Source: Oscarella lobularis (taxonomy: Eukaryota > Porifera > Homoscleromorpha > Homosclerophorida > Oscarellidae). Taken from it: 64,000 nt of DNA. The translations under genes and the position numbers were made by a program. The stretch spans positions 1,364,001 through 1,428,000 of the forward strand of contig NC_089191.1 in assembly GCF_947507565.1 (NCBI RefSeq). Reading direction: 5' to 3'. How positions within the stretch are numbered: position 1 is the stretch's first letter; every line of letters starts with the position of its first letter. The notes beneath the pieces were generated by a model. That model was given only the letters and a program-made list of their open reading frames with translations, had not been told where the DNA came from and made no database searches. Below, piece by piece: positions 49,575 to 61,654 of the stretch.

Positions 49575-50120
49575 AGAGGATATTAGGGAGGGGTTTCTAG
49601 CGCATCCGCTGAAGTTGGTGTCGAGTTGACCAGATTTAATTATGGGAGGTGGTTAATTATGGGAGGTGGCTTAAAATATCACTCTCTGGAGTGGCGACTG
49701 TTTGTCGTAGAGCCGTTGAGTTTTAGTTAAGATGCTAGGCGAGGTTTAGACTTACTCCTGGTTTGGTCGGTTGTCCGTCTTGAGGTCATCTCGCTGCAAA
49801 ATCGGGACTTTCGTCGGGCATCGCCGCCATCTAGGAATCAGCAGACGGCAAATTTTCGCCGTAAAAACAGACTCAGGTAAAAAACCACCTAAACGTATGC
49901 AATGCTACACCTTCAGTGATCATCGCCAAAGCGCTCCGCGAGCCTCGATGTGCTTCCGTTGGCCCAGGTGATTCTCCGGAGGCGAAAGGTACGGCTCCTC
50001 GCTGACAGATAACGTTTCCATACGGCTGTCGATGTTTTATACGACCTTTGCGAGTGCGTTGCGCGTCCTCTATTTCATATCAACCGGTTCGACCACGCTT
50101 CGCGTTCCTCTAACGTTCGT

Positions 50121-51235
50121 ATGGCTGATCCTCGTTCATGGACGGTGCAGCAAATGAGGACGTGGCTGCGAGTAAATCACCCGACCGTTTGTCGTTCTGG
50201 AGACCGTGAAGACGTATTGGGTTGTGTTATCGCCTTAATAGAAATGACGCAGAAGGAGAAAAAGCTTGTCGCTGCAGTGCAAGCCGTAAACGTGGCTCCC
50301 GCTCCTGAGTACAAACTTTTGCATCCACCAAAGAACCCTGGGTGGACGGCCACGTAGAAAAGTTTCCTGAGTTGTCGTCGGACGCGGTGCAAGCATACCT
50401 TCGCAAATTTGGAGGCTACATTAAAAATTGTTTCAGTGGGTGTCGCTTAGCAAAAGACGGCCACGTTTCGGGCGTGCAATACCACAATAGTGCAGATGAA
50501 GCGCATTATTGCAAAGGGAAATGCAAGCCCACGATGCTGTCAACCCCGCCTCAGTACGATTGTTTTGTGATCTTCTGTAGCAATGGTCGTGAGCAAATTG
50601 CAAGAATTAAAGGTGCAGCATGTCAATGCAAAGCCAGCAATCGCAGTCGTGTAAGCATATTGCAGCTGTGCTTGTTATTTGGCCAAAACGTCCTGCAAGT
50701 CAGAGGCTTGTGCGTGGATCGAACCTAGCACTGGGCCATCAATGTTTCAGTTTGCTGCCGACGTGGACATCGGTGAGGTCCGAAAAAGAGTTAAGTTGGG
50801 TGGTCTCCTTGCGGATTGCGACATCCTTGCAAAATTATTAGAGGAAAATGGGTTGAGTACGTCGTGGACTACCTACAAAAAGAAAGATTCAGGATAAAAA
50901 GAAGGATTTGCCGACCTCGTCGTACACTTCAGCTCCTAGTGATCCGGTAGAGAGAGTATGCAGACTTGCTGACAAAAAAGGTATTCCCAACGCAACAGTC
51001 GATGATATAATATCGTGTTTGTCAGTCACTGTGGAAGAACGGGACGCAGTTGAAAGGCTGACTAGACTGCAGTCCTCGTCGCTTGTCTGGAAAAGGCAGA
51101 GAGTATTACCGCCAGCAATTTTGGGCGCGTGTGCAACCGGCCAAACCGAAAAGGTCCCGTTTTGACTTCCGATGTTGCACAAACAGCCGTCCTCCCGGTC
51201 CCACTTCTGGAATGTCAATTATTCCCTGTATTTCG
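50121..51235 (+). pseudogene. Second SAP-SWIM-YqaJ accessory gene, decayed
   Basis: MADPRSWTVQQMRTWLRVNH starts a SAP-like pair of helices. Then VEKFPELSSDAVQAYLRKFG, a GCRLAKDGHVSGVQYH block, ACQCKASNR with SQSCKHIAAV (SWIM finger split by a frame break), VERVCRLADKKGIPNATVDD, and in another frame SITASNFGRVCNR (YqaJ start). The order is the same as in the truncated gene at 25090-26200. Breaks are at about 50345, 50640 and 51100, and the sequence ends within YqaJ. It has no DDE partner or inverted repeat nearby. The exact match of order suggests a common ISL2EU-like origin. Confidence 0.7.
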
Positions 51236-52514
51236 CTAATTTATATTCTACCTTAGTTTTATAACTAAATGTATACTATTTAGTCAAATCATTGATGACG
51301 TTCTCAAGAAAAGTCAACTGAAGAGGATACTAGTTGCCAGAGTTGGGTTTTGCATCATTTCTGCTTGGCGCTAAGCCCTAAATAATTGCGGCCATGTGAA
51401 TTTGAGCATAAATGAGATGCTTACTGCCTTGCGGAGGGAATTCTCGAGGAATTTGGCAGTTTATTCACCGTGGGTTACAGGAAATATCCTCAAACGGGTA
51501 CTGTAAAAACAGTTCAACAACAAATTAGACTCACCAAAGTCAGGCCCTCCCTTTTGCTTTGGCGTCATTTATCGCTTTGATGTTTCGGCTTAGAAGGGGC
51601 GTGTTCCTTGAAAAATATTGTGGTCCCCCGCCCTATTTCATCCTGGATTGGCGCTGAGTATTGTACTATGCAAATGCTGTTGTAGCAGGATCACGGATAT
51701 TAACGTAAGAGGTCTGTCCTTTTCTTGAAATAGATAACGCTCTCTATGATGTCACCTGATCTAAAGGGTACTGAGTGTAGTGAGTGCGAGGGAATACCAA
51801 CCAAAGGTGGTCTGTAAAGCCGGCTACAAAGATTGATCTGCGGAAACAGTAAGCGAAATAAACGTAGTCATATTAAATAAAAATTTTAGGTCATACGTGC
51901 ATTGCGTTAAAATGCTGGAAACTGCTCACCTTTCTCAGACGTAACTTTTCAGATGGACGCAACAGCACCCTGTTTCTTGGACGCCAGGCGTCTTTCACTT
52001 TGCTGCCACCAGCCGCAGCATATAATTCCTCTAGCGTTTTCTTCTCAGGATGATCGATTCTAAAATATATTTAAGTTTGCGTAAACAATGAACGATTAAT
52101 CATATTACTAGGCCTGGACGAGACGTCTTTTTATGATTCTTTTTCTATTGCGAATTCTTCTTATCTCCTCCCTAATGACTGCCAAATAAACAAAAAATGA
52201 CGGTGAAGTAAGAGAATAGCGACGTACCTTCCGAGGCGGCTTGCAAAATTTGATCTTCCAAAATAGCAAACAAATGAGAAATCATTGCCTGAATTTGCCT
52301 CTACTTCTTACCAGGAGGCAAACGACATAATTCAGCGACAAAGAGAAAAAGGCGCGTGAATTTATTATTGACAAGCTAGCTACACGGCGAATTCTTACTC
52401 GTCTCGTTGATGTTATCGTTCTGCTCGGCTTGTCATGCGCAAACGAAAATATTTTGAGTGAAGATCAGAATCAGTTAAGGATTATTCAAACTCACCTGCC
52501 GCTGCGGACCCCGC
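51236..52514. other. No supported gene
   Basis: No recognisable coding or terminal repeat; it may hold the missing N-terminal exons of the piggyBac copy at 52515, but none could be identified. Confidence 0.3.
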
Positions 52515-54109
52515 TTGAACGACTGGGCGAGCGGCTTAGCCTATACGTTCATCGCTGCGGGCATGACGCCATTTAAAATATTTCGTCATTACTTCACGGA
52601 TGATGTCTTGGAGTTGATTGTGCGAGAATCAAAAAGATACGCAAGAGAAGTGAAAAGGAAAAGAGTAGGTTTCAAATCAATTCAATACACATGTCCCTTA
52701 CTTATAATTATAATTATTTGCAGATTCCAAATTTCGATTTGACTGAAGATGAGCTTCTTTCGTTCTTTGGGGTGATAATCGCGTTCGGCGTGTCACTAAA
52801 GCCTTGCCTTCAAGATCATTGGAGCTCTCACCCGGTGATGGGGTGGTCGTCGTACATCGTGCGGAATATTCCGTACAAACGATTTCGTGCAATACTATCC
52901 TGTTTACCCTTCAACGATACGAGGAACGCAGATACGATTCCAGAGATGATGAAGCAAAATCCTCAATACGACGCCCTCTATCGTATTCGTCCTATTATCG
53001 ATCACATCAGTGGAATGTGTCGCGAGAACTACTCCATAGCGTTTCTGTGGACAAAGCGATGATAAAATATAAGGGAAGATCGAAGTTCAAACAATACGTT
53101 CCTGCAAAGCCGATAAAATACGGCTTCAAATCGTTTTACATGTAAGTAAAAATATTCATTGTTATATTTCCTTGGTAACGGTCGGTCTTTAGTTGTGATT
53201 CCCTCAACGGTTACACGTTTGATTTCCAAATTTACAAGGGCAAGGAGAACGGAACGGTGCAGCATGGACTTGGAGCACAAGTCGTTTTAGACTTGTGTGC
53301 CCCTCTTTTAGGTAATGCCACAATTCGTCAAGATATTTTACAATTTGTGTTATTTATAGGGAAAAATTATCACGTAGATTGTGATAATTTTTTCTCCAGT
53401 CCGTATATAGCTAATGCTCTTGCTGAGAAAAACACCTTTTTCATTGGAACGTGCAGAACAAACCGAAAAGGAGTGCCAGATGCGGTCAAAGGAGTCTTTC
53501 GCAAGAAAGAAACACCGAGAGGAGAATCGGTTGGCGCTTGGGCAGTGGATGAAAGAGGCCAGGTTATCATACCTAAAATCCGCTGTATGATGTGGATGGA
53601 TAAGCAGCCGGTGGGGTTGATAAACACCATCGCCCCACCGAACGTCTTCACCACTGTTGAGCGCCGCCAACCCGATGGCACACGTAAGAATATCACATGT
53701 CCTGTAGCCGTGAAGCTATACAATAGTTTCATGGGGGGGGTTGATCTCGCCGACAACCTGAGGAAGCTTTGTGAAAGTTCGCGCAAATCAAAAAGGTGGT
53801 ACATGCGCATATTCTGGTACACGGTGGAAGTGGCGATAATCAATAGCTTCGTTATCATGAAAGAAGTCAATGGCGATATGATGGTGAAAGATTTTCGGTT
53901 GCAGTTAGCGGACGAACTGATCAACCAGCACTGCAGCCGCAAGGAGCGAGGGAGAAAAAGATCTTTCAATGAAGAAAGATATAGCGGTCGACACTTTCCG
54001 AAACAAAACGTTGCAAGATGGGCTGCAAGAGTAGGCCAAGTTATATTTGCGACAAATGCAGAGTTCACCTCTGTGCTGCACCGTGTTTCAAGAAATATCA
54101 TACGTAATT
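52515..54109 (+). pseudogene. Second piggyBac transposase, decayed
   Basis: MTPFKIFRHYFTDDVLELIV and EVKRKR are followed, after a 59-nt intron, by FDLTEDELLSFFGVIIAFGV, then, after a one-base loss near 53030, SVSVDKAMIKYKGR (first Asp), YHVDCDNFFSS (second Asp) and NSFMGGVDLADN (third Asp). Introns near 53145-53191 and 53313-53360 are about 48 nt. A second frame break near 54005 moves the C-terminal cysteine finger (CKSRPSYICDKCRVHLCAA) out of frame. The acidic N-terminus of the 14-kb copy is not found. It is more diverged from that copy than a recent duplicate would be. Neither end of the element was found. Confidence 0.8.
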
Positions 54110-54699
54110 CTGCAGGTATATAAAAAATAATATATTGTACAAATACAAAATTAGAAAAATAGAAACGAATGAAATAAAATTATGCTATTAATAATAAGTA
54201 AAGAAATAGTCAAAATAAAAAATAATAAATAAATAAACAAATAAATAGATGAATAATTTGAAATGTACATAAAAACACAATTTTTATACTAGAATTCTTT
54301 TTCTTTAGGTTGATGCTATTCCAGCGAAGAGGACTCAGTATGCTAAGTTTGTAAGTAACCATATTGTCTAAAAAATTGTTTTTCATGCTTTTTTCTGCAG
54401 CGATTACGTTGTTATTGTTTATCGTTTGCTTCTTTGCAACTGTGGTACTAATAAGTGTGAGAGAAGAATAAAAAACATGATTTTTAGGTTATGACGTCAA
54501 ATTTCACAACAAAATTCAAAACCAATATTTTATAACATGTATAAAAGAGAAGCACAGTAGTCCCTCGCTTGAGCGACCACACGTTTGTACGTTAAAAAAT
54601 GGTCGTTTAAACGAGGTGGTCGCCCATGAGAAATAGGCGTGGTGAAAACCCCGTACATGCATTTATTCTCTTTATTAAGACAAAGTCCGTAGACAATCA

Positions 54700-56749
54700 T
54701 TACAAGAAAAATGAAGTAATCTTAGCCTGCTTAGCTTTAAGGCGCTTTGCGACGAGAATCCTCTCAACAACTGATTGACTTTTGCATACTAGATCTAGGA
54801 AATAAGCGTTTTGCTGAGCAACCGAAAAATCGCGCAAATGACGAAGCGCCAAAGCTGCAGTTTCCTCGCTAATGACATTCCTATTTGCTGTACCATTGTC
54901 GTCGCTTGCTTGCTCATTGTCATCCTCGTCTTTTAGATCGCCGTCTTCTTCGTCCTGCTCTTCCTTTCTCAGATCCGCAATAAGGTTCACTTCCCAATCA
55001 TCTTCAATCGTTTCGCATGTAGGAAGCTCGTTGTCGCATTCTGCGTATTTGTCCCATCCGATGTCAATTCCAGGAAGGAGAGACCCCAATTCTTCATCAG
55101 TGGATTCAGTTTCGTCATTTTCGCCACGATTGCCGGAAAGCGTCCCTGGAGTAACAGGGAAACCACACTTCGAAAAGCATTTTTGTTTATATACATACAG
55201 AGACCTATGAACGACATTCGTTTATGTACGTACAGAGACCTATGAAGGACATTCGTTTATATACATACAGAGACCTATGAACGCCATTCGTTTATGTACA
55301 TACAGAGACCTATGAAGGACATTCCTTTATGTACATACAGAGACCTATAAACGACATTCGTTTATGTAAATACAGAGACCTATGAACGACATTCGTTTAT
55401 GTACGTACAGAGACCTATGAACGACATTCGTTTATGTACATACAGAGACCTATGAACGACATTCGTTTATGTAAATACAGAGACCTATGAACGACATTCG
55501 TTTATGTAAATACAGAGACCTATGAACGACATTCGTTTATGTACATACAGAGACCTATGAACGACATTCGTTTATGTACATACAGAGACCTATGAAGGAC
55601 ATTCGTTTATATACATACAGAGACCTATGACCGACATTCGTTTATGAATTGTGACGTTGCTCACGGCATCCCAGGCACACTTGAGCCACATTATTGCGTC
55701 AAAAACGTTTACAGCCTTGCATATTTCTGTTGCAGAAGCAGCATCGTCCATGAGACTTATAACCCGACGGAGCAACTTCTTTCGATACACTAATTTCACT
55801 GCTGAATTATGCCCGCGTCGCATGGCTGCAACTTGGAAGTCGTGTTTGGCGGAAGAAAAACCAATTTGACGTTGGAGCGATGAACATCAGGGTGCGCGCT
55901 GCAGTTGTCAACAAGGAGCAAAATGGAACGACCCTTTTGTTGCATACTCTGATTCAGCTTATCTAGCCATTCTTCAAAGAGTTTGATCGTCATCCACGCT
56001 CGCCTATTGCTGCGGTAATCCACAGGAAGACATGCTGTGCTGGCAAGTCCTTTAAAGCACCGCGGCTTTGCGCTTTGACCAATGACAAGAAGCTTGAGTT
56101 TCTCCCCAGTGGCGGAACACTCAAGAAGAACTGACACTCGCTCTTTTGCCTTTTTCCTGCCTTTCGCTTGTTCACCTTTCACGGCGTTAACTAATGATCG
56201 AGTAGGCAGAGCTCGGAAGAAAAGTCCAGTTTCATCAGCGTTGAAGATGTCGCCTAATTCGTATCCCTCACATATTCTTTCCAGTCTGTCCTTCAAGTCC
56301 GACACTACGTTTTCATCGTCGTCTGCGCCTTCCCCGGACAGGACTGCCATTTTGACGTTATGTCGCTTCTGCCATCTTTGCAGCCATCCGTTAGACGCGG
56401 TAAAAGAGTCGTAGCCTAATTCTACAGAATATTGCCTTGCTCGCTCCTGAAGTATGCGCCCGCTAACGGGAATGTTTTTGGCACGAGCCCTTACAAACCA
56501 TTCCCACACGACAACATCAAGTTCGTCAAACGGAGAACGCCTAGGCTTCGTGTACTTCCTTTGAGAGTTACCTTCTTCGGCCCATTGTTTGAGTAAGCTC
56601 TCTTTTTCCTTGAGAATGTTCTGAATCTGGGTTTTACCAACTTTTAGCTCCGTAGCGACAGCCCGGCACGACCTCCCTCCTTCAACTCGGCGAAGAACAT
56701 CTAATCTTTCTTTTAGGGTGAGAACCCTACGTTGTTTATCCTTAGGCAT
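54700..56749 (-). pseudogene. Tigger/pogo transposase interrupted by a minisatellite
   Basis: The ATG at 56749 gives MPKDKQRRVLTLKERLDVLR, a CENP-B/psq helix-turn-helix (RAVATELKVGKTQIQNIL), a Tc5-type second DNA-binding part (FTASNGWLQRWQKRHNV), and a DDE catalytic domain with DIFNADETGLFF, LLLVDNCSAHPD and LQPCDAGIIQ, all three acids present. After a one-base loss near 55802 the reading resumes with KLVYRKKLLRRV, WLKCAWDAVSNVTIHK, then a 35-bp minisatellite (55189-55650), then CFSKCGFPVTPGTLSGN and an acidic tail to a stop at 54700. Removing the array would rejoin the frame at HKC. Otherwise the element is nearly intact. M1 of the longer frame is not an ATG, so 56749 is chosen. Confidence 0.85.
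55189..55650. repeat. 35-bp minisatellite, about 13 copies
   Basis: The unit AGACCTATGAACGACATTCG plus TTTATGTACATACAG repeats every 35 bp with few changes (CGTACA/AAATA variants). Because 35 is not a multiple of three, it destroys the transposase frame. Confidence 0.95.
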
Positions 56750-57259
56750 CGAGGCGTGGGCTTCGGCAGCTGCAAACAACAATCGCGTGCAAGAGGCTAA
56801 CGCACGTTACTTAAGGTCGCAAAATACCCCGGTCGCTGGTCGCACTACCGAGGTGGTCGCTCACAAGAGGTAAAGATGTGCTACAGTGAGTCCGTGCTCC
56901 AAAATTTGGTCGCTCAAGAGAGGTGGTCGCTTGCGAGAGGGGTCGCTCAAGCGAGGGACTACTGTATGTAGAACCGCGTTGCTAGCTTTCGAAAAAAATC
57001 GTCCCAGTCGCGAAAGTCCGAAAAGGGCACTACAGTGCGCACGGGCCCCATAAAAAGCAGAGAAGATTTCAGCAAAGTGACTGTTATCGTTCATGTTGGG
57101 TGGGACGCTTTTAGAAAAACAGAAGTTGTAATCTTTGTCTGAATATTTATGTTAAATTGTCTGCACCTGTTAGAGAGCAATTCGTGTCGTGTTGTAAGAC
57201 AAAACATTTTCATGCAGCAAAACAGGTACGTGTATAAACGCGTCTCAAAAGATCTGGCT

Positions 57260-57745
57260 TTCAGTTTGGTTCATTCATGACAGGCTGATGCTCGGCATTC
57301 AAAAGAGACGGTATTCCATGTTGAAGGAGTGGTGCTCGCACAGTATGTTCGTAAGTATAGGCTCGATCTTCACTTCTGCAAAAATAGTACATGCATTCTG
57401 GCGGAGCTTGGTCTTGTGATTTGATTTGTGGTAACGTCACCGTAATTAGCTGGAGCCAAAAGAGACTTTCAGCGAACAAAATAACAGTACCAAAATCTCC
57501 ATGCACTTCGTACTTCTTCTCATCAAACGTTTTGAAGCAGATGACAACCTTTCTCTTTTTGATGCATCAGTCACCTCGTTCGCCATTATTAAAAAGCACC
57601 TAGCACTTCTAACGCTTTCACCAATATCTCGAAGAATTGTGGGAGCCATGATAGAAAGAAGTTTGTTTTGAATTACTGCGCTTGTGTAATTATTTTGTTT
57701 ACGTTTTAACCACGTGGCCAAATAGGGTTGATCAACTTCTCGCAA
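57260..57745 (-). pseudogene. hAT-type (DUF4371-like) fragment
   Basis: YLATWLKRKQNNYTSAVIQN, LRDIGESVRSARCFLIMANE and VTDASKRE match the conserved block of DUF4371/ZMYM-type hAT transposases (TVLREI...ARFFTIMADEVTD). In the next frame comes VVICFKTFDEKKYEVHGDFG. It breaks at about 57565 and has neither a zinc finger nor a dimerisation domain. Confidence 0.6.
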
Positions 57746-57813
57746 CCAAATCAGCTGTGTAAAATTACATCCCGTTGCGTGGGCGGATCAAAGGCGCCGG
57801 CGGGGTGATAAAG

Positions 57814-57855
57814 CCCATATCATCCCGTTGTCAAGTGACAACGGGATGATATGGG
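57814..57855. repeat. 42-bp near-perfect palindrome
   Basis: 20-base arms (CCCATATCATCCCGTTGTCA and its complement, 57814-57833 and 57836-57855) separated by AG. Another partial copy (GACAACGGGTGATATGGG) follows near 57880. Confidence 0.9.
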
Positions 57856-58039
57856 TTTATCAGCCGCTGTCAATGACAACGGGTGATATGGGAAAGGTCC
57901 CGGCTCTCATATCACCCGCTGTTATTGAGAAAGGTCCCGTCTTCCATGCCTCGTTCGCGAATTAGAACATCGAATTCGCAGTTGGAATACGCGCGAATAG
58001 CCTCTATTAACGCGTTCTAAGTGTTGCGCATTTAAAAAA

Positions 58040-58140
58040 AGTGGAAAAAACTGGTCTCGAACCCGCGCAGCATATTAGCCTACCCAGCTATCAAATCCCG
58101 CGTCGCTACCCACCCAACCGCCGCAACCCAGCACAGCGAT
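58040..58140 (-). other. tRNA-like SINE scrap
   Basis: On the minus strand TAGCTGGGTAGG resembles an A box and GGTTCGAGACC a B box, separated by only about 14 bases, too close for a functional tRNA. A short poly-purine run follows. A tRNA-derived SINE head is the likeliest explanation. Confidence 0.3.
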
Positions 58141-58435
58141 GAGCCCCAACACCGCGCTTTTATTACAGTAACCGGGATGTAAGTATGTCATCACTTGGCT
58201 TTCTCGGGCGATTCGGGATTTTCTCATCCCTCCAACCTCGGGAAACATTGTTAACAGCCCTCGGCTTCGCCTCGGGCAATTATCTCAGTTTCCCTCGGGT
58301 GTCGGGATGATAAATCCCGTATCGCCCTCAACGCCATGTGATAACCTATACTTATCATCATTCTTGTTTCCATCTCTCCGGAGTGCTAACCCTTGTCTGG
58401 CAAAGATATCGCACATTTTCGGCAACGGTGATGAG

Positions 58436-58692
58436 TCACTGTCTGCTCCTGCGTTTATCAACAGCGTGGGTCAATGACAGCATTTCAACAACATCTCTTG
58501 TGGTCTGTGGCAGTGTAAAAACCTCGAAAAGCCCTTCAGTGTGTAGAAATTTTTTGTGACTTTCAAAAAAAGCGATTGTTGTGCTAGTCTTGATCGCACC
58601 TCCACGAAAAGCAGTTTTACACACAGGTTTACTTCGCAGTAAATAACCATACTGTCTTTGATAGTTTCGCTAATCGAAGCCAGCTTTGTCAA
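58436..58692 (-). pseudogene. Unrecognised gene fragment
   Basis: Two overlapping minus-strand frames continue each other: SISETIKDSMVIYCEVNLCV, then KTSTTIAFFESHKKFLHTEG, LFEVFTLPQTTRDVVEML. The shift is at about 58618. It reads like a real protein with one frameshift, but I do not know the family. 57856-58340 otherwise holds short repeats of GATATGGG type. Confidence 0.35.
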
Positions 58693-59202
58693 AAACGATC
58701 ACATATCTGGGGTATTAATGATCTCAAATGGTAAGGCGCCTCTGCGTTCCACGTTTCTCTGGGACGAATTTAAGTTTTTTATAATTCTTTGGCAAAGCAC
58801 TATCGAAGCAAGAGAAAGTACCAAAAGAAGAGAGGTAATAACTTTATTGCAAGAACACCTACGTTGCACTAGCGTTTTTAGTAGACATGGCGGTGTTTCG
58901 GTCCAAAGAGATTAACTCCAACTCAGGTCCAGATCCTGGGGAAGAATTTTGCCTAAAGCAAGCCTTCGAAAAATAGTCACCGAAATCTTGGCGACAAAAA
59001 ACTGGCCACTGAACGTTTACACCAAAAATGCAGTAGAGCGCACTGAACTAATTACTGTGGTACTTCCCAAATCTTTTATAATCTATTGCTAGCAAACTGT
59101 GCCACGTAATAGGCGAAAAACGAAGAAACGGTATCGCAGTAGTGACAGCGCGATAAGGAGTTGAAATGGAATGGAATTTCTAAATTATTACTATGTTTCA
59201 GA

Positions 59203-60190
59203 GCAACTACACTTCTCTTCATTGGGCATGATCGCTTGGCTTTGTCGAAATGGCGAAGCGCTTGATCTTAGAAGACGAAGCAGACATTGAAGCTCAAAAC
59301 AAGATACTCATTGTTTGGAATAGCTGTGTTTACTACAATGAATTTCTGAATGGAAGTGGGCGAGAATACCGTTTCTTGAAGCAGCTTTCAGAGTAAAAGA
59401 AAGAGTACTGAATTTTATAATTGGGAGAGAGGGTGCAGAATTCGTAAGAGTAAAGTAAGTTTACTGCCTGCATATTTGTTAAAGATTGTGGCTGCCCGTA
59501 TGACTGTAGAATTGCGATAGAGCTTTGGCTATGGCAAGTGTCTAGGGACGTATAAAGGTTGGCAAATTTTTTGTTGAATGTAGTCTTGATATTATGAAAC
59601 CTCATCAAGTGCCCAACCTTATTATTTACTTATTTAGAGAGGGTGCAGTATTCACGCCAGACAGCTTAAGAAAAGATATTTGAAGTTAATATTGCTAAAA
59701 AAGGCCTGTAGACGGGGCTCTCGATGGAGCTTAAGCATTCACCGGTAGAAGATCTTCAAATATTTCCAGCTTTTGGTTGAAGTGGGATTAAATACTGAAG
59801 AATCAGACAAATACGTTTTCTTTTCACTTTTGAAAGGAATCTTTCCTCGTAGCATTATCTCCTATTTGATGGAATGTTGTATCATTAGTTCTGTCGTTTC
59901 TAAGTATTATTGTAAACGCTAAGTTCAGGAGCTAGGAAAGGGACTAACGTCTTTTAACGGTAGATGTCGGGCGTATATTACATCATTATAGGTTTCCTAA
60001 TTGACTTTTAGAACGGCACTACTTCTCTTCATTGGGCTTGCAAGATTGGCCACGTGGAAACCGCAGCATACCCGATTTCTGTTGGTGCAGACATTGAAGC
60101 TTCTACTAATGTATCTTTCTAATAATCTGAATGTCGGTGTTTTGAAAACAGCTTGCTTTCAGTGGAGAAGAACGCCTTTTCTTCAAGCTG
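59203..60190 (+). pseudogene. Ankyrin-repeat exons, decayed
   Basis: After TTTCAG at 59202 comes YTSLHWA then a stop, FVEMAKRLILEDEADIEAQ. After TTTTAG at 60011 comes NGTTSLHWACKIGHVETAA, GADIEA, and about 90 bases later WRRTPFLQAVFHGN. Both match the ankyrin consensus (G-T-LH-AC-GHVE-GADIEA). One repeat per short exon is typical of ankyrin genes. Similar sequence surrounds both exons (AGAGAGGGTGCAG at 59425 and 59640), so a tandem duplication is likely. Confidence 0.6.
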
Positions 60191-60210
60191 TTTTTCATGG
60201 CAACGATTAG

Positions 60211-60944
60211 GCATTCAGGTTTTTAGTTTTCAAAAGTTGCGATTGTAGCGCAGACACAGTAAGGCGTCATGTCGGCGTCATGAAACACCGTATATAATAT
60301 GCGTATTTAATACATTACAGTCTGGCAAAGAAGAGTTAGATATTACTGACTGACGTCCTCTATTTCTGAAGAGCGAATGAAACTTCTCACAAAAGAAAAT
60401 GACAGCCTTTGTAAGATTCGTATTATTTCATATTCTCATCAACAGTTTTTTCATGAGCAAAAGTGTGTACTTAAAGTCGCAAACAGTGTTGCATACCTAA
60501 ACATGGTGTTCAAAAACTTATTATTTACCGGCTTTCTCTAAACCAGCATTATTCAAAACTGTTACATTTATTTAATTAAAAACAGCTTGCTTAGAGAAAA
60601 AGCTGATAAATTTAGCTTTAAAAAATAGACCTAAATACTCGGTTCGGAGCGCGTTTCAAAAACCCTAATGTCGTTCCAAAATCGCTGAGTCGAAGGCGCG
60701 GTGATATACGGGATGTGCTTTCGCTTACGTTAGGTCCATTAGCCCAACGGTGGTGCGTCTAAACGCGGCAGGTCAGTAAAAGCCTTTGACTCTTAAAGAG
60801 ACTTCCAGAACAACTGCGTCGTTTGGAGGCAGCTGTCCCAAAAGCATGATGTTCCAAAACCGCTGCACGACTACAAGATTAGGATTCTGAGAGGAGAATT
60901 TTGTACATCAAAAGAAATTATTTAATTAGCGACTTTGCAAGGCG
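60211..60944. other. No supported gene
   Basis: AT-rich, with scattered inverted short words and one TTAATTAA near 60571. Nothing coding. Confidence 0.3.
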
Positions 60945-61273
60945 TCAGAAAGCGTGTTTGTAACAGCATTAATTCTACGTCTAGCCTCTTTGTTTCCGCA
61001 TGGAGAAAATCCACGACAAATTCTAACTACGTTGCCGCAGCTAAGGGACAAAAAGTTTCTCCCGTTTTCTATAAATGGTGTAACACGACCTCATCGCTTT
61101 GGGAGCTGCATGACTTAGAGGGACTTGCGTACGCTGATAGAAAATGTAACTACCGCAATTCACAAATCCAAGAAATAGATTCGTTAATTACTAAGGTTTC
61201 TTCAACTTCTTGTCGTTCCTCGCCTCGTCGCAACTGGGCAGTCAGAGGTGACGTCACGAACAAAAGGCTTTAG
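60945..61273 (+). CDS. Terminal exon of an unrecognised gene, with poly(A) signal
   Basis: After TTTGCAAG the frame runs from VRKRVCNSINSTSSLFVSAW, through FYKWCNTTSSLWELHDLEGL and a helix (KCNYRNSQIQEIDSLITKV), to a Ser/Arg-rich end and a stop. AATAAA at 61305-61310 follows 30 nt after the stop. The combination of a long open exon and a poly(A) signal at the right distance supports a real host gene. It points toward the minus-strand ORF at 61651-61911. The family is unknown. Confidence 0.5.
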
Positions 61274-61628
61274 CAGCAGACGTCCTCTTTTTCTCTAAGT
61301 AAAAAATAAAGTTTTGGCGACCAGCTGCCCGGCTGCCTCCGTTTTCAATTTCTATCCTCAAAGACGACTTTCTCCGGAGAGTCTAAAGGCAGAAACACGG
61401 GAATTTTAATCGTACTCGTAAGAAAAATCCGCAAATTTATCATTGTTTTTTCGCTTCCCAATTATGGTGCTAAACCAATCAATTTACCCCAGAATTAACG
61501 GGATTATCTACCATGGAGTAATGATTACCGCTTTTCGCGTGAAAGTAGATTTTCGTGTCGAAAGCAAAGCGGAAGATTGGTTGTGAGGGAAAACTTAGCT
61601 GACGGCTTTTTGAATAACAAACTTCTGA

Positions 61629-61654
61629 ATAACAATTTGTTAACAAATTGTTAT
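61629..61654. repeat. 26-bp perfect palindrome
   Basis: AACAATTTGTTAACAAATTG centre, symmetric over 26 bases (61629-61654), just at the 3' end of the minus-strand ORF. Confidence 0.9.

Larger units (their letters stand above)
54555..56964. mobile_element. Complete Tigger/pogo-type transposon
   Basis: The two ends begin CAGTAGTCCCTCGCTTGAG and are identical inverted repeats over about 24 bp (54555-54578 and 56941-56964), the classical start of Tigger elements. TA follows the right end (56965-56966); the left flank reads CA, so the TA duplication is imperfect. Subterminal GAGGTGGTCGC words recur near both ends. It carries one minus-strand transposase. Confidence 0.85.

Noticed and set aside
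53370-54101. 243-codon minus-strand frame
   Set aside because: Antisense shadow of the piggyBac transposase, which has the conserved catalytic motifs on the other strand.
55189-55650. Regular direct repeats that could suggest a CRISPR array
   Set aside because: Same reasoning: 35-bp contiguous units without spacers, inside a transposon.
58045-58110. A functional tRNA gene
   Set aside because: A and B box-like words are about 14 bases apart; a tRNA needs about 30 or more and stems do not fold.
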